From positions 62,001 through 126,000 of the forward strand of contig JAHRYS010000001.1 of NCBI GenBank assembly GCA_020621985.1: a stretch of 64,000 nucleotides of DNA. Reading direction: 5' to 3'. A program made the position numbers and the translations under genes. The notes beneath the pieces are model-generated. The model made no database searches, was not told the DNA's origin, and saw only the letters and a list, made by a program, of their open reading frames with translations. Shown here one piece after another: positions 24,897 through 33,615 of this stretch; position 1 is the first letter of the stretch, and each line of letters starts with the position of its first letter. The DNA comes from Candidatus Ferrigenium altingense (GTDB taxonomy: Bacteria; Pseudomonadota; Gammaproteobacteria; Burkholderiales; Gallionellaceae).

Positions 24897-25565
24897 ATGG
24901 ATAAAACAGTAAAGCTTCGCCCATTTCCCGGCGACGCAAAGGACAATTCCCCGCAAAGCAATCTTACGGAAGATCAGGATAAATCTCTTGAGCTGGTAAA
25001 GAAAAATGCCCAGCTTGAGGAAGAGAAGAAAAAGTCGCTCGATCAATTAAAAATAATCGAGCAGCTCAAGGAAAGCCTCAAGCAAGAGCAGGTCAGAATG
25101 GCCGGGATGGCGAAGAACGCGGCCGGGCCGGATGCCAATCAGCTTGCGGTGAAAGATGCCCAGCTGGAAGAAGAGAAGAGCCGGTCGCTCGAAAATTTGA
25201 AAATGATCGTGCAGCTGCGGGAAAGCCTCAAACAGGAGCAGGCAAAAACGGCCGAGATGGTCAAGATGATGGCCGAGCAGGAAGCCCGGATAAAAGCATC
25301 GGTCATGTCGGAAACGAATGAGCTCGCCAGCAAGAATGCCCAGCTTGAAGAAGAGAAGAAAAAATCGCTCGAACAAATAAAAATAATCGAGCAGCTCAGG
25401 GAAAGCCTCCAGCAGGAGCAGGCAAAAACAGCCGAGATGGTCAAGATGATGACCGAGCAGGAAGCCCGCACAAAAGCTTCGGCCGCGCTGGAAGCCAAAG
25501 CCAACGAGTTGACGGAGGCGCTCGGCAAGATCGCGGCTATCGCCGCTGCGGTGAAAACGGCCTAG
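24897..25565 (+). CDS. Repetitive coiled-coil protein of unknown function
   Basis: About 222 residues, almost entirely heptad-rich helix. Three repeat units each start K(N/D)AQLEEEK, continue with an IIEQL/MIVQL heptad stretch, and reach (Q/K)QEQ(A/V); units 2 and 3 extend further through TAEMVKMM(A/T)EQEAR. No signal peptide or TM segment. ATG 24897 is chosen because AGGA sits 9 nt before it; an ATG at 24888 lies too close to that site. No family recognised. Such rods often act in scaffolding or filament systems, but no partner is evident nearby. Confidence 0.7.
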   Translation: MDKTVKLRPFPGDAKDNSPQSNLTEDQDKSLELVKKNAQLEEEKKKSLDQLKIIEQLKESLKQEQVRMAGMAKNAAGPDANQLAVKDAQLEEEKSRSLENLKMIVQLRESLKQEQAKTAEMVKMMAEQEARIKASVMSETNELASKNAQLEEEKKKSLEQIKIIEQLRESLQQEQAKTAEMVKMMTEQEARTKASAALEAKANELTEALGKIAAIAAAVKTA

Positions 25566-25586
25566 CAACTCCCATTTATTCAGGCC

Positions 25587-25613
25587 CGTTCGCCCTGAGC
25601 CTGTCGAAGGGTT
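25587..25613. repeat. Dispersed CTGAGC/GTCGAAGGG repeat
   Basis: CGTTCGCCCTGAGCCTGTCGAAGGGTT, the widespread proteobacterial mini-repeat. Related copies are at 33486-33512, 52385-52409 (inside polA), 56745-56769 and, degenerate, 61950-61975 (inside pgm). Confidence 0.7.
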
Positions 25614-25634
25614 GGTCCAATAGTCAGCGTTTCT

Positions 25635-26549
25635 TCAAATCGCGCAACTCTCCGTCTCGCGCAGCTGCTTCAGATAATCCTCCACCCGCTCATGCAGCGT
25701 CGCAGGCTGAGTGACGATGTCGCGCGCCAAAGTGAACAGCGGATAGCCGCGCCAGTCGAACGGGCGATATTTTTCCACCATGCGCAGGGTATGCACCCCC
25801 TCGCCGGAGATGTCCGACCACTCGCCGCGAGCCAGTTTGCGGCCGAGTTCATGGTGGTGCGAATCCTCGCTGGTGGCCGTCGTCATCAGGTCGCCCAGCC
25901 CGGCATAGCTGTAAGGCGTGTGCGCCTGCCCGCCGAACGCCTGCACGATGCCGGACAGCTCCGCGATCGCGGCGACCATCAGATGCCCGCGCATGTTGTC
26001 GCCCAGCTTCAGCTCATCCGCGACGCCGAACAGGATCGCATACACGTTCTTCAGGATCACCGACCAGCTCCTGCCGTGCATGTCCGACGCTTGCTGGCAC
26101 ACCAGCGTACTGCCGCGGAACATGCTGTGCACCACCCCGAAATCCGCCGCGTCGGACAACACCGCATCGGCAAAGCCATAGCGCCCCGCCCTGAGCTCCT
26201 CCGAGATCATCGGGCCATACACCACCCCGTAGTGATGCCTGTCTGTGAATACATTTTCAAATACCTGGGCAGCCGTCCGCCCCGATTCATCCAGCCCCTT
26301 CGCGATGGAAAGGCATACGCTGCCTTCTACCAAGTAAGGCGCGATACGGCTCGCGATCTCATGGTGCGGATTCACCGGCAGGCAAAACAGGATCACCTGC
26401 GCCTCGGCGACCTCACCCTCCAGCGTCGCTTTGCAACCCTTCACCACCACACCCATATTCCAGATGCGCACATCGTGCCGCGCCGCCAGCAGATACTCCA
26501 TGGCGTGCCCCATCTCGCCATAGCCCAGGATCAACACGCGTTGTTTCAT
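25635..26549 (-). CDS. GpsA-like NAD(P)-dependent glycerol-3-phosphate dehydrogenase family protein
   Basis: 304 residues. The N-terminal Rossmann motif is VLILGYGEMGHAMEYLL and the C-terminal helical domain has the GpsA-type GLGDLMTTATSEDSHHHELG. It is shorter and more divergent than typical GpsA. In particular the dinucleotide motif reads GYGEMG instead of GxGxxG, and His replaces the RN of the usual SRNR. It could be a GpsA paralogue acting on another substrate or a redundant copy. Monocistronic. Confidence 0.75.
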   Translation of the reverse strand: MKQRVLILGYGEMGHAMEYLLAARHDVRIWNMGVVVKGCKATLEGEVAEAQVILFCLPVNPHHEIASRIAPYLVEGSVCLSIAKGLDESGRTAAQVFENVFTDRHHYGVVYGPMISEELRAGRYGFADAVLSDAADFGVVHSMFRGSTLVCQQASDMHGRSWSVILKNVYAILFGVADELKLGDNMRGHLMVAAIAELSGIVQAFGGQAHTPYSYAGLGDLMTTATSEDSHHHELGRKLARGEWSDISGEGVHTLRMVEKYRPFDWRGYPLFTLARDIVTQPATLHERVEDYLKQLRETESCAI

Positions 26550-26680
26550 TTTTGTACCTCAGTTTCGCGCAAAAGCCATGTCGAATTTTGGCACGGTTGA
26601 GCGATGCAAGGAAAATAACTTCGGTTCGCTTCTGCCACATCGGCTTGCCATGCAGTAGCTTTTAAGTTACATTGATTTCC

Positions 26681-27004
26681 ATGATCGAAGTCTTCCGATA
26701 CCAGACAGGCGATGGGCGTGAGCCGTTGACTGAATGGCTCCAGTCGTTGCGCGACAAACAGGCGCAAGCCAAGGTTCGCATACGCCTCAAGCGGCTTGAA
26801 GCCGGGATATTTGGCGACAGCGAATCGGTCGGTGATGGTGTCATTGAACTGCGCGAACACCTTGGTGCCGGGTATCGGGTGTATTTCGGCCGGCATGGTC
26901 AGATGATCGTGATCCTGTTGTGCGGCGGCACCAAGAAGACACAAGCGGCGGACATCAAAACCGCCAGGGATTATTGGGCAGATTGGAAACGGAGGCAGGT
27001 ATGA
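26681..27004 (+). CDS. RelE/HigB-like toxin (addiction module killer protein family)
   Basis: 107 residues: MIEVFRYQTGDGREPLTEWL at the start, then RIRLKRLEAGIFGD, IELREHLGAGYRVYFGR and ILLCGGTKKTQAADI. This is the pattern of the phage-Gp49/RelE-like toxins that cleave mRNA at the ribosome. The ATG overlaps nothing upstream; a TTG at 26672 is an alternative. It overlaps the antitoxin gene by 4 bp (ATGA), toxin first, as usual for this family. Confidence 0.88.
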   Translation: MIEVFRYQTGDGREPLTEWLQSLRDKQAQAKVRIRLKRLEAGIFGDSESVGDGVIELREHLGAGYRVYFGRHGQMIVILLCGGTKKTQAADIKTARDYWADWKRRQV

Positions 27005-27333
27005 GTAAAAAATTGACAGGTGTGGTATCGCACCATGAGCGTGAAGTGGCCGAACTGCGCGCAGACCGCGAGCTTGCGGTGGAATATCTGAAGGCGGCAA
27101 TGGAGTCGCTGGATGACCCGGATGACCGTGCCGCCGGCCTGCTGGCGTTGCGCACTGTGGCAGAAGCCTATGGTGGGCTTGGTGCCGTTGCTGCCGAAGC
27201 GGGCATCAGCCGTGAATCGCTTTATCGCGCGCTTTCACCCAAAGGCAATCCGACATTGAAAACGCTGCTGGCTGTGCTGAAGGCCGTCGGCATGAAGCTT
27301 TCCGTGGAGCCTGAAAATCAGGTTGCGGCGTAG
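27001..27333 (+). CDS. HTH antitoxin of the RelE-like module
   Basis: 110 residues. An N-terminal helical part (AVEYLKAAMESLDDPDDRA) is followed by an HTH (GGLGAVAAEAGISRESLYRAL, and NPTLKTLLAVLKAVGMKL) of the addiction-module antidote/HigA type. It neutralises the toxin and should repress the operon. The pair lies next to repeat-rich accessory DNA. Confidence 0.88.
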   Translation: MSKKLTGVVSHHEREVAELRADRELAVEYLKAAMESLDDPDDRAAGLLALRTVAEAYGGLGAVAAEAGISRESLYRALSPKGNPTLKTLLAVLKAVGMKLSVEPENQVAA

Positions 27334-27410
27334 ATTATGTGGGCTGCTTTGAACATATTGCGACGCTGACCCCATTAGTTCCGTAGCGAAGCGAAGTCGA
27401 AGGGCGGTCG

Positions 27411-27436
27411 TCATTCCGGCGGAGGCCGGAATCCAG
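27411..27436. repeat. Palindromic mini-repeat
   Basis: TCATTCCGGCGGAGGCCGGAATCCAG, a common dispersed palindrome, sits directly before the large element at 27444. Confidence 0.6.
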
Positions 27437-27443
27437 TAGATAT

Positions 27444-27757
27444 GTAGGTTGGGTTAGCGGTTTTTTTCGCGTAACCCAACATTGAATACAAAACCAAAAC
27501 CGCCGGGGGTAGCCCGGCAGCTAGTCACTTTCTTTTGCGTCGCCAAAAGAAAGTAACCCAAGAAAAGGCGACCCCGGTTTGCCGCCGCTACGCGGTTCCC
27601 TGCGTTGCTCGACTGGTCAGGCGGCTGCGGAACTCGCGCTGCGCGCTCAGACAGTCCTCGCCGACACCCCCTGACCAGCCTCCGCTACTCGGCGGCGCTC
27701 AGGGGAGGAAAAGCGAAACCCAAAAGCAAAGGCATGGTGAGCTGTGCTCACCATGCC
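27444..27757 (+). repeat. Large repeat element, left inverted copy
   Basis: Starts GTAGGTTGGGTTAGCGG, includes CGCCGGGGGTAGCCCGGCAG and GCGACCCCGGTTTGCC, and ends in a hairpin with a perfect 12-bp stem (27731-27742 with 27746-27757). The same elements in inverted order are at 28664-28982. No protein is supported inside it; the open frames here are the spurious ones commonly called in this repeat. Confidence 0.85.
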
Positions 27758-27815
27758 TTGAAATCAAATTTGATGGATACTTTTGAACTTACTTGAAAAG
27801 GGCCGCTAATCCAAC

Positions 27816-28580
27816 CTACAACAATCCAGTTGGGCGCGGAGGCTTAACCGCGCTAGCAGTCTCTCCATCCATCGGGGCTTGGTGTGGAAAGTTAGTCTCC
27901 GGAAAGATGGTTTTTAATGCCGAATACAAATCAGCTTCAACGGCCTCAATTGTAGCGACGGCATCATCTGTTTTTGAGATCATTTCATGTGTTTGGCTAA
28001 TCAGAAGCTGAAATAAGCGAATGCCTATAATTTCTCGAAGCTCATCGGGTGTGAGATTACGATCTCTAGGCTTCTTTCCATCTACCATTGGCTGGACTTC
28101 GTTTGCATGAAGTGCGGATCTGCGTTGAATTATGTCAAGCGCATCTAGAAAGCGTGTTTCTGCAATGCATATATTCACTAATAAATCTGATTTTCCGTGA
28201 TCAAGCAGAAAAGCTAAGCTGTCAATATTCAGTCGTATTGAGTCATCGAGCTTCTTCATAATGGGTGGCATTGCTAGAGGGGCTGGCGGATAGTCACGAT
28301 ATTTATTAGTTACATCTTCTTGAATCTGAGCAATAAGATTTAATTGGCGCCACATCGTGAACAACGCTCTAGTTCCGGCACCGATTTGGTATTGGTGAAG
28401 TTCTTGGCTCGCCGCTTTTTGAGTGTGCTGCTTTTCTTCCATGAATAATTTCATGGCTGTTTTATTTTGGTTGTACCCAACTAAAAATGCTGCGCCAACT
28501 GCCAAGATTGATCCGACAGCCTGCCCCCAAGCTGCCCATTCAGAGCTCGATAAATCGGTCAAAAAACAAAGAGTATTCAT
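27816..28580 (-). CDS. Unknown protein with N-terminal TM helix, inside the inverted repeats
   Basis: 254 residues. A short periplasmic start, one TM helix (WGQAVGSILAVGAAFLVGY), then a mainly helical cytoplasmic domain with no recognised motif. A good RBS (AAGGAA) precedes the ATG. The DNA is clearly more AT-rich than its neighbours, and the gene is enclosed by two inverted copies of a 0.3-kb repeat, so it is likely acquired. Proteins of this shape (W-rich start, single TM, alpha-helical body) are frequent in accessory islands. A defence role is possible but unsupported. Confidence 0.7.
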   Translation of the reverse strand: MNTLCFLTDLSSSEWAAWGQAVGSILAVGAAFLVGYNQNKTAMKLFMEEKQHTQKAASQELHQYQIGAGTRALFTMWRQLNLIAQIQEDVTNKYRDYPPAPLAMPPIMKKLDDSIRLNIDSLAFLLDHGKSDLLVNICIAETRFLDALDIIQRRSALHANEVQPMVDGKKPRDRNLTPDELREIIGIRLFQLLISQTHEMISKTDDAVATIEAVEADLYSALKTIFPETNFPHQAPMDGETASAVKPPRPTGLL

Positions 28581-28663
28581 TTTGGATTCCTTTGATCGCG
28601 TACTTAAATTGCAATCGCCCTAATGTACCGGAGTTAAATTATTTTGCCTATTAGCCTCAGTAT

Positions 28664-28982
28664 GGTGGGCAACTTGTTGCCCACCCGATTTTAAGATTTG
28701 GTTTGCTTTACCTCCCCTGTGCGCCGCCGAGTAGCGGAGGCTGGTCAGGGGGTGTCGGCGAGGACTGTCTGAGCGCGTAGCGCGAGTTCCGCAGCCGCCT
28801 GACCAGTCGAGCAACGCAGGGCACCCCCGCAGGGGCGGCAAACCGGGGTCGCCTTCTTTTTGGTTACTTTTTCTTGGCGACGCAAGAAAAAGTGACTAGC
28901 TGCCGGGCTACCCCCGGCGGTTTTGATTTTGGTTTTGTATTTGATGTTGGGTTACGCGAAAAAGCCGCTAACCCAACCTACG
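28664..28982 (-). repeat. Large repeat element, right inverted copy
   Basis: Inverted copy of the element at 27444-27757. It begins with a hairpin (GGTGGGCAAC 28664-28673 with GTTGCCCACC 28676-28685) and ends AACCCAACCTAC at 28982, two bases from the folB stop codon. The hairpin sequence differs from that of the left copy although its position is the same. Confidence 0.85.
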
Positions 28983-28984
28983 TG

Positions 28985-29341
28985 CTACTTCACCTGCCCC
29001 CGCTCAATACTAACCCCCACCATCCTGCAATTTTTGATCGCCTGCAGCTTGGCGACGCTGACCTTGACCCATGGCGCGTTGAAGTCCTTAAGGATAATCT
29101 GCGCAATGTGCTCGGCCAGGGTTTCCAGCAGCGAGAAATGCCCTTCGCTCAGCACGGTCTGGATGTGTTGCGCGACTTTGGCGTAATCCAGTGCGTCGTC
29201 GATGTTGTCGGTCTGGCAGGCGCGGCTGTCGGGCAGGGCGATGTCGAGGTCGAGTTGCAGGGTCTGCGGTGCGCGCTTCTCCCATTCGTAGACGCCGATG
29301 AGCGTGGTGACCTTGAGTTCGCGCAGAAAGATGATGTCCAT
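28985..29341 (-). CDS. folB: Dihydroneopterin aldolase
   Basis: Folate biosynthesis: converts dihydroneopterin to 6-hydroxymethyl-dihydropterin and glycolaldehyde. 118 residues, the usual size, with IGVYEWEKRAPQTLQLDLD at the start, DALDYAKVAQHI, and the C-terminal VSVAKLQAI. The gene is divergent from plsY, a common proteobacterial arrangement. The large repeat ends exactly at its stop codon. Confidence 0.93.
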   Translation of the reverse strand: MDIIFLRELKVTTLIGVYEWEKRAPQTLQLDLDIALPDSRACQTDNIDDALDYAKVAQHIQTVLSEGHFSLLETLAEHIAQIILKDFNAPWVKVSVAKLQAIKNCRMVGVSIERGQVK

Positions 29342-29466
29342 GTGATAGCCTGTTGTGCCGTTTGCCCTTCGATGCCTCGGGGCGAACAGAATGATTTCGA
29401 TGGTTTGTTGTGGCGGCTCTGGAGCATTCGCGTAAAATCCGCCGCTCGCATTTTAAGGTATTTCAG

Positions 29467-30114
29467 ATGACGATCCTGATTTTTGTAGTTGCCGCCTACC
29501 TGCTGGGCTCCATTTCATTCGCGGTGCTGATGAGCAAGGCGTTCGGCCTGCCCGATCCGCGCAGTTACGGTTCCGGCAATCCGGGCGCGACCAATGTGCT
29601 GCGCAGCGGCAAGAAGGCTGCGGCGGTGTTGACGCTGCTCGGCGACGCGGCGAAGGGCTGGCTGGCGGTGTTTGTGGCGATACAGTTTGCCACGCGCGAT
29701 GAGCAAGGCGCGCTGCTGGTTGCGCTGGTTGCGCTGGCGGTATTCCTCGGGCACATCTTCCCGATCTTTCTGCGCTTCAAGGGCGGCAAGGGAGTGGCGA
29801 CGGCGCTGGGCGTGCTGCTGGCGCTGAATGCCTGGCTGGGATTATGTGTGCTGGTGACCTGGCTGCTGGTGGCCGTGCTGTTCCGCTTTTCGTCGCTGGC
29901 CGCGTTGACCGCTGCCGCCGGCGCGCCGGTGTATGCGCTGGTGCTTGGCTTGCCGCGCGAGTGGGTGCTGGCATCCGGCATCATCTTGGTGCTGCTGATC
30001 TGGCGGCACAAGAAGAATATTCAGAATCTGCTGGCGGGAAAAGAGCCGCAGATCGGCAAGCGCGGCGCTACTGCTTCGGATAAAACAGCACCAGGCGATA
30101 ACCGATCGGCCTGA
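29467..30114 (+). CDS. plsY: Acyl-phosphate:glycerol-3-phosphate acyltransferase PlsY
   Basis: First acyl transfer of phospholipid synthesis, in the inner membrane. 215 residues from ATG 29467, with the three PlsY signatures [30 protein letters not shown] and the later conserved helices, and about five TM segments. The end overlaps the end of the convergent DUF3426 gene by 47 bp, so the two transcripts are complementary there. Confidence 0.94.
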   Translation: MTILIFVVAAYLLGSISFAVLMSKAFGLPDPRSYGSGNPGATNVLRSGKKAAAVLTLLGDAAKGWLAVFVAIQFATRDEQGALLVALVALAVFLGHIFPIFLRFKGGKGVATALGVLLALNAWLGLCVLVTWLLVAVLFRFSSLAALTAAAGAPVYALVLGLPREWVLASGIILVLLIWRHKKNIQNLLAGKEPQIGKRGATASDKTAPGDNRSA

Positions 30115-31048
30115 GGTCGGCGGTGTTGAGGTACAGTTTGACGCTGAGTTCGCGGTTGGGCAGCAGGCCGGTTTGTTCGTTTTCTGGCGGCGGCAAATAA
30201 TCCTTCGGTTTGAAGATGCGGCGCGCCAGCGGCTTGTCCTGGGTGTCGTTGAGTGTGAGTTCCAGATTGGGGAAGGCCTGTGCATAGGGTGCGCGGTTGC
30301 GCAGCAGGGCGTTCAGGGTGATCTGGTTTACATGCGTGGGATCGGCTTCGAGGTCGGAGGATTCGATGCTCATCAGGTCGGGTTTTTGCGGCAGCGGCAC
30401 GCTGCACCCCAGTAGCTTGCAATAGCCGGCCAATGCGGGTTTCAGGCCGGGCAGGCGCGCGGCGAGGTCGACGCGGAAGAAATAGGCGGCCTGCGCGAGC
30501 AGCACCAGCAGCAACAAAAACGCGGCAATCGCCCAAGGCCAGCGGCGGTATGCGGGCGGGGATGGTTGGTCGCCTTCTTCCTCGTCCTGCACGATGGCGA
30601 CTTGCTCGGCCAGCGTCATGGGTTGTTCATCGGGTTCAACGGCAGCGGTGTCAGGCTGGTTGAAATCCAGCTGATCGTTGTACGGAGTTTCCGGCGGTTC
30701 GGCTTCTGCGGCGGCCTCGTCTGCGGACGGAATCGCGACGATCAGGCCGGTTTCTTCAACAGATGCCGTTTCTTCAACAGGCCCGGCTTCCTCAACAGGT
30801 GCGACTTCCTCAACGGTTACCGCGCCTTCGGCAGCGTGCGGCTCTTCGGCGGGCAACTCTGCGGCCGGCTCATCCAGTATCGGCAATTCAAGCTGCGGGT
30901 TGGGTTGGTCGGGGATGAAACCGGGGCGCGCATTGAAGGCTTGCAGGCAGTGCCCGCAGCGCACCATGCCGTGGTGCGACTCCAGCTGCGCTGCGGCGAT
31001 CTTGAAGCGCGTGTCGCAGTGCGGGCAGAGGGTTGTTCCGTTTGACAT
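30068..31048 (-). CDS. Zinc-ribbon DUF3426 membrane protein
   Basis: 326 residues from ATG 31048, which overlaps the prmA stop (TGATG). N-terminal zinc ribbon ([22 protein letters not shown]), a long acidic Pro/Glu/Val-rich linker with repeated VEE(T/A) units, one TM helix (about residues 170-190), and a C-terminal DUF3426 domain in the periplasm. It is commonly found beside prmA in betaproteobacteria. Function unknown. Confidence 0.9.
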   Translation of the reverse strand: MSNGTTLCPHCDTRFKIAAAQLESHHGMVRCGHCLQAFNARPGFIPDQPNPQLELPILDEPAAELPAEEPHAAEGAVTVEEVAPVEEAGPVEETASVEETGLIVAIPSADEAAAEAEPPETPYNDQLDFNQPDTAAVEPDEQPMTLAEQVAIVQDEEEGDQPSPPAYRRWPWAIAAFLLLLVLLAQAAYFFRVDLAARLPGLKPALAGYCKLLGCSVPLPQKPDLMSIESSDLEADPTHVNQITLNALLRNRAPYAQAFPNLELTLNDTQDKPLARRIFKPKDYLPPPENEQTGLLPNRELSVKLYLNTADLRPIGYRLVLFYPKQ

Positions 31049-31968
31049 CAGCGTTTCCGCCCCGACAGGCATGACCAGCCCTCCTCGAAAATCGGGGCGT
31101 TCAGGTCGAACCATTGCCGGTAGATGTTCATCACGTCTTGCGCCTGTTCCTCGAGGATGCCGGACAGCACGATCTGCCCGCCTTGCCGCGTCGCATTCGC
31201 CAGCAGCGGGGCGAGCATGCGCAGCGGGTTGGTCAAAATGTTCGCCACCACCAGATCGTACGGGTGCCCGGCCAAAAGTTTTTCGGAACTGCCTTGCGGC
31301 GCGTTGTCGGGCTGGTAGAACTGCACGTTTTCGACCCGGTTCGCGGCAGCATTGTCGCGGCTGGCGGTCACCGCCTGCGAGTCTACATCAACACCGACGG
31401 CGCGTGCAGCCCCCAGCTTGAGCGCGGCGATCGCGAGGATGCCGGAGCCGCAGCCGTAGTCCAGCACCGATTCGCCGCCCTTGAGATTGTCGTCCAGCCA
31501 GCGCAGGCACAGCCGCGTGGTGGGGTGGCTGCCGGTGCCGAACGCGAGGCCGGGGTCGAGCACGATGTTGATGGCACCGGGGTCGCTTGGGGTATGCCAG
31601 GTCGGCACGATCCACAGCCGCGCCGAAATCCGGATCGGTTCGAACTGGGACTGGGTGAGGCGCACCCAGTCGTTATCGGCCAGCGTCTCGATGCGGTGTT
31701 CGGGAAGGTCTTTCAGGCCGATACGGCTGGCGGCTTCGCGCAGGATAGCCGGGACATCTTGATCGTCGTCGAACAAGGCGCTGACGCGGTTGTGCTGCCA
31801 CACGCCGGGCGGCGCTTCGCCGGGTTCGCCGAAGATCGCCTGCTCGTCCGGCGTACCGGCATCGGCATCCAGCAGATCCACCGACAGCGCGCCGAGTTCC
31901 AGCAGCGCTTCGCTCAGGGCTTCGGCGTGCTGCGCGTCGGTGTCAACGGTGAGAGTCAGCCACGGCAT
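31048..31968 (-). CDS. prmA: Ribosomal protein L11 methyltransferase
   Basis: SAM-dependent trimethylation of L11. 306 residues: N-terminal substrate-recognition domain ([20 protein letters not shown]), then the methyltransferase with DPGLAFGTGSHPTTRLCL, SVLDYGCGSGILAIAALK and DLVVANILTNPL. Its ATG overlaps the accC stop by one base (TAATG), so accB-accC-prmA-DUF3426 is read as one unit. Confidence 0.95.
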   Translation of the reverse strand: MPWLTLTVDTDAQHAEALSEALLELGALSVDLLDADAGTPDEQAIFGEPGEAPPGVWQHNRVSALFDDDQDVPAILREAASRIGLKDLPEHRIETLADNDWVRLTQSQFEPIRISARLWIVPTWHTPSDPGAINIVLDPGLAFGTGSHPTTRLCLRWLDDNLKGGESVLDYGCGSGILAIAALKLGAARAVGVDVDSQAVTASRDNAAANRVENVQFYQPDNAPQGSSEKLLAGHPYDLVVANILTNPLRMLAPLLANATRQGGQIVLSGILEEQAQDVMNIYRQWFDLNAPIFEEGWSCLSGRKR

Positions 31969-33323
31969 TATTTGCCCTTGGTGCGCTCGGCGAGGCGTTC
32001 CTCTAAGTAATGAATGCTGGTGCCGCCGCGCATGAAGGCGGCGTCCTGCAACAACTCGCGATGCAGCGCGATGTTGGTGTCGATGCCTTCCACCCACATC
32101 TCGGACAACGCGGTGCGCATCCGCGCCATCGCCTGTTCGCGCGTGTCGCCGTAGGCGATGATCTTGCCGATCATCGAATCGTAATGCGGCGGCACGAAGT
32201 AGTTGTTGTAGACATGCGAATCCACGCGGATGCCGGGGCCGCCGGGGGCATGGTACGAGGTGATGCGGCCGGGCGAAGGGGTGAATTTGTACGGGTGCTC
32301 GGCGTTGATGCGGCATTCGATCGCATGGCCCTTGAACTGGATGTCGCGCTGCCGGAACGGCAGTTTTTCCCCGGCGGCGATGCGGATCTGCTGCTGCACG
32401 ATGTCGATGCCGGTGATCATCTCGGTGACGGGATGCTCCACCTGCACGCGGGTATTCATTTCGATGAAGAAGAATTCGCCGTTCTCGTACAGGAACTCGA
32501 AGGTACCCGCGCCGCGGTAGCCGATCTTGCGGCAGGCTTCGGCGCAACGCTCGCCGATCTTGTTGCGCAGGCGGGCATTGAGCAACGGTGCCGGAGCTTC
32601 TTCCAGGACTTTCTGGTGGCGGCGCTGCATCGAACAGTCGCGCTCGCCCAGATAAACCGCGTTGCCGTGCTGGTCGGCCAGTACCTGAAATTCGATATGG
32701 CGCGGGTTCTCCAGGAATTTCTCCATGTACACCATGGGATTGTTGAAGGCGGCCTGCGCTTCGGTCTTGGTCATGGTCACCGCGTTCAGCAGCGCGGCCT
32801 CGGTATGCACCACGCGCATGCCGCGCCCGCCGCCGCCGCCGGATGCCTTGATGATGACCGGGTAGCCGATGCTGCGCGCGATCTTGATGATCTCGGCGGG
32901 GTTGTCCGGCAACGCGCCTTCCACGCCCGGCACGCAAGGCACGCCGGCTTTTCTCATCGCGATCTTGGCGCTGACTTTGTCGCCCATCATGCGGATGGTC
33001 TCGGCGCGCGGGCCGATGAACACAAAGCCGCATTTTTCGACGCGCTCGGAAAAGTCGGCGTTTTCCGACAGGAAGCCGTAGCCGGGATGGATGGCCTGCG
33101 CATCGGTGACTTCGGCAGCGCTGATGATGGCGGGGATGTTCAGGTAGCTCAGATTGGATGGCGCCGGGCCGATGCACACCGATTCGTCGGCCAGTTTCAC
33201 ATACTTGGCCTCGGCATCCGCTTCGGAATGCACCACGACGGTTTTAATGCCCAGTTCGCGGCAGGCGCGCTGGATGCGCAACGCTATTTCACCGCGGTTC
33301 GCGATTAAAATTTTCTCAAACAT
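31968..33323 (-). CDS. accC: Biotin carboxylase subunit of acetyl-CoA carboxylase
   Basis: ATP-dependent carboxylation of biotin on AccB, first step of fatty acid synthesis. 451 residues, full length, with the ATP-grasp glycine loop [13 protein letters not shown], the active-site [14 protein letters not shown] and the C-terminal [19 protein letters not shown] precedes ATG 33323. The 5' end is unusual: its first codons are duplicated upstream, and an 18-bp inverted repeat encloses the start codon (33280-33350). Confidence 0.96.
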   Translation of the reverse strand: MFEKILIANRGEIALRIQRACRELGIKTVVVHSEADAEAKYVKLADESVCIGPAPSNLSYLNIPAIISAAEVTDAQAIHPGYGFLSENADFSERVEKCGFVFIGPRAETIRMMGDKVSAKIAMRKAGVPCVPGVEGALPDNPAEIIKIARSIGYPVIIKASGGGGGRGMRVVHTEAALLNAVTMTKTEAQAAFNNPMVYMEKFLENPRHIEFQVLADQHGNAVYLGERDCSMQRRHQKVLEEAPAPLLNARLRNKIGERCAEACRKIGYRGAGTFEFLYENGEFFFIEMNTRVQVEHPVTEMITGIDIVQQQIRIAAGEKLPFRQRDIQFKGHAIECRINAEHPYKFTPSPGRITSYHAPGGPGIRVDSHVYNNYFVPPHYDSMIGKIIAYGDTREQAMARMRTALSEMWVEGIDTNIALHRELLQDAAFMRGGTSIHYLEERLAERTKGK

Positions 33324-33350
33324 GTGTTGCCTCCGCGGTGAAATAGCGTT
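33280..33350 (-). promoter_or_regulatory. Perfect 18-bp inverted repeat around the accC start
   Basis: AACGCTATTTCACCGCGG (33280-33297) is the exact reverse complement of 33333-33350. The 35-nt loop contains the accC ATG (33323-33321), and the GGAGG ribosome site (33334-33330) runs into the stem. In the mRNA this would place the start codon in the loop of a very stable hairpin. Confidence 0.7.
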
Positions 33351-33444
33351 TGCGGCTTTCAGCCGCCGTGCGATTTGGCTGCGCCGCTGCGCTGCCTGTC
33401 GGCAGCTGGTCGCCGCGATTGGCGATCAGTATTTTTTCAAACAT
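33316..33444 (-). CDS. Mini-gene repeating the accC N-terminus, overlapping accC
   Basis: ATG 33444 (GGAG upstream) starts a 42-codon frame encoding [12 protein letters not shown], the AccC N-terminus, then unrelated residues. It stops at TGA overlapping the first codons of accC by 8 nt, one frame off. The duplicated codons differ from those of accC only at synonymous sites. It may be a leader peptide coupling translation, or just debris of a rearrangement. Confidence 0.45.
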   Translation of the reverse strand: MFEKILIANRGDQLPTGSAAAQPNRTAAESRKRYFTAEATHV

Positions 33445-33472
33445 TCGAATGCTCCGAACTTGGGTTTAGCTA

Positions 33473-33598
33473 GTAGGGCGGATGAGCCCTTCGAAAAACT
33501 CAGGGCAGGCTCCGCGTTATCCATCGCATGGCGGGTGCTGAAAATTGCCTGGCATCGTTCACCTCCGGCGGATAACGCCTGCGGCTCATCCGCCCTAC
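33473..33598. repeat. Composite inverted-repeat element upstream of accC
   Basis: GTAGGGCGGATGAGC (33473-33487) and GCTCATCCGCCCTAC (33584-33598) are exact inverted ends. Inside are GCGTTATCC/GGATAACGC and a copy of the CCCTTCGA..CTCAGGGCAGGC mini-repeat, which looks inserted in the element. It fills the gap between accB and the accC leader; no gene is seen. Confidence 0.75.
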
Positions 33599-33615
33599 GG
33601 ATTGCCTGATTACGA

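Noticed and set aside
28620..28841. Small frame in the repeat (LLDWSGGCGTRATRSDSPRR)
   Set aside because: It lies wholly in the 0.3-kb inverted repeat, and the same peptide is produced by the other copy; typical spurious annotation of this repeat.
31048..33177. A 709-residue frame that would fuse an accC shadow to prmA
   Set aside because: The first half is low-complexity antisense-like sequence out of frame with accC; the real genes are accC (to 31968) and prmA (from 31968).
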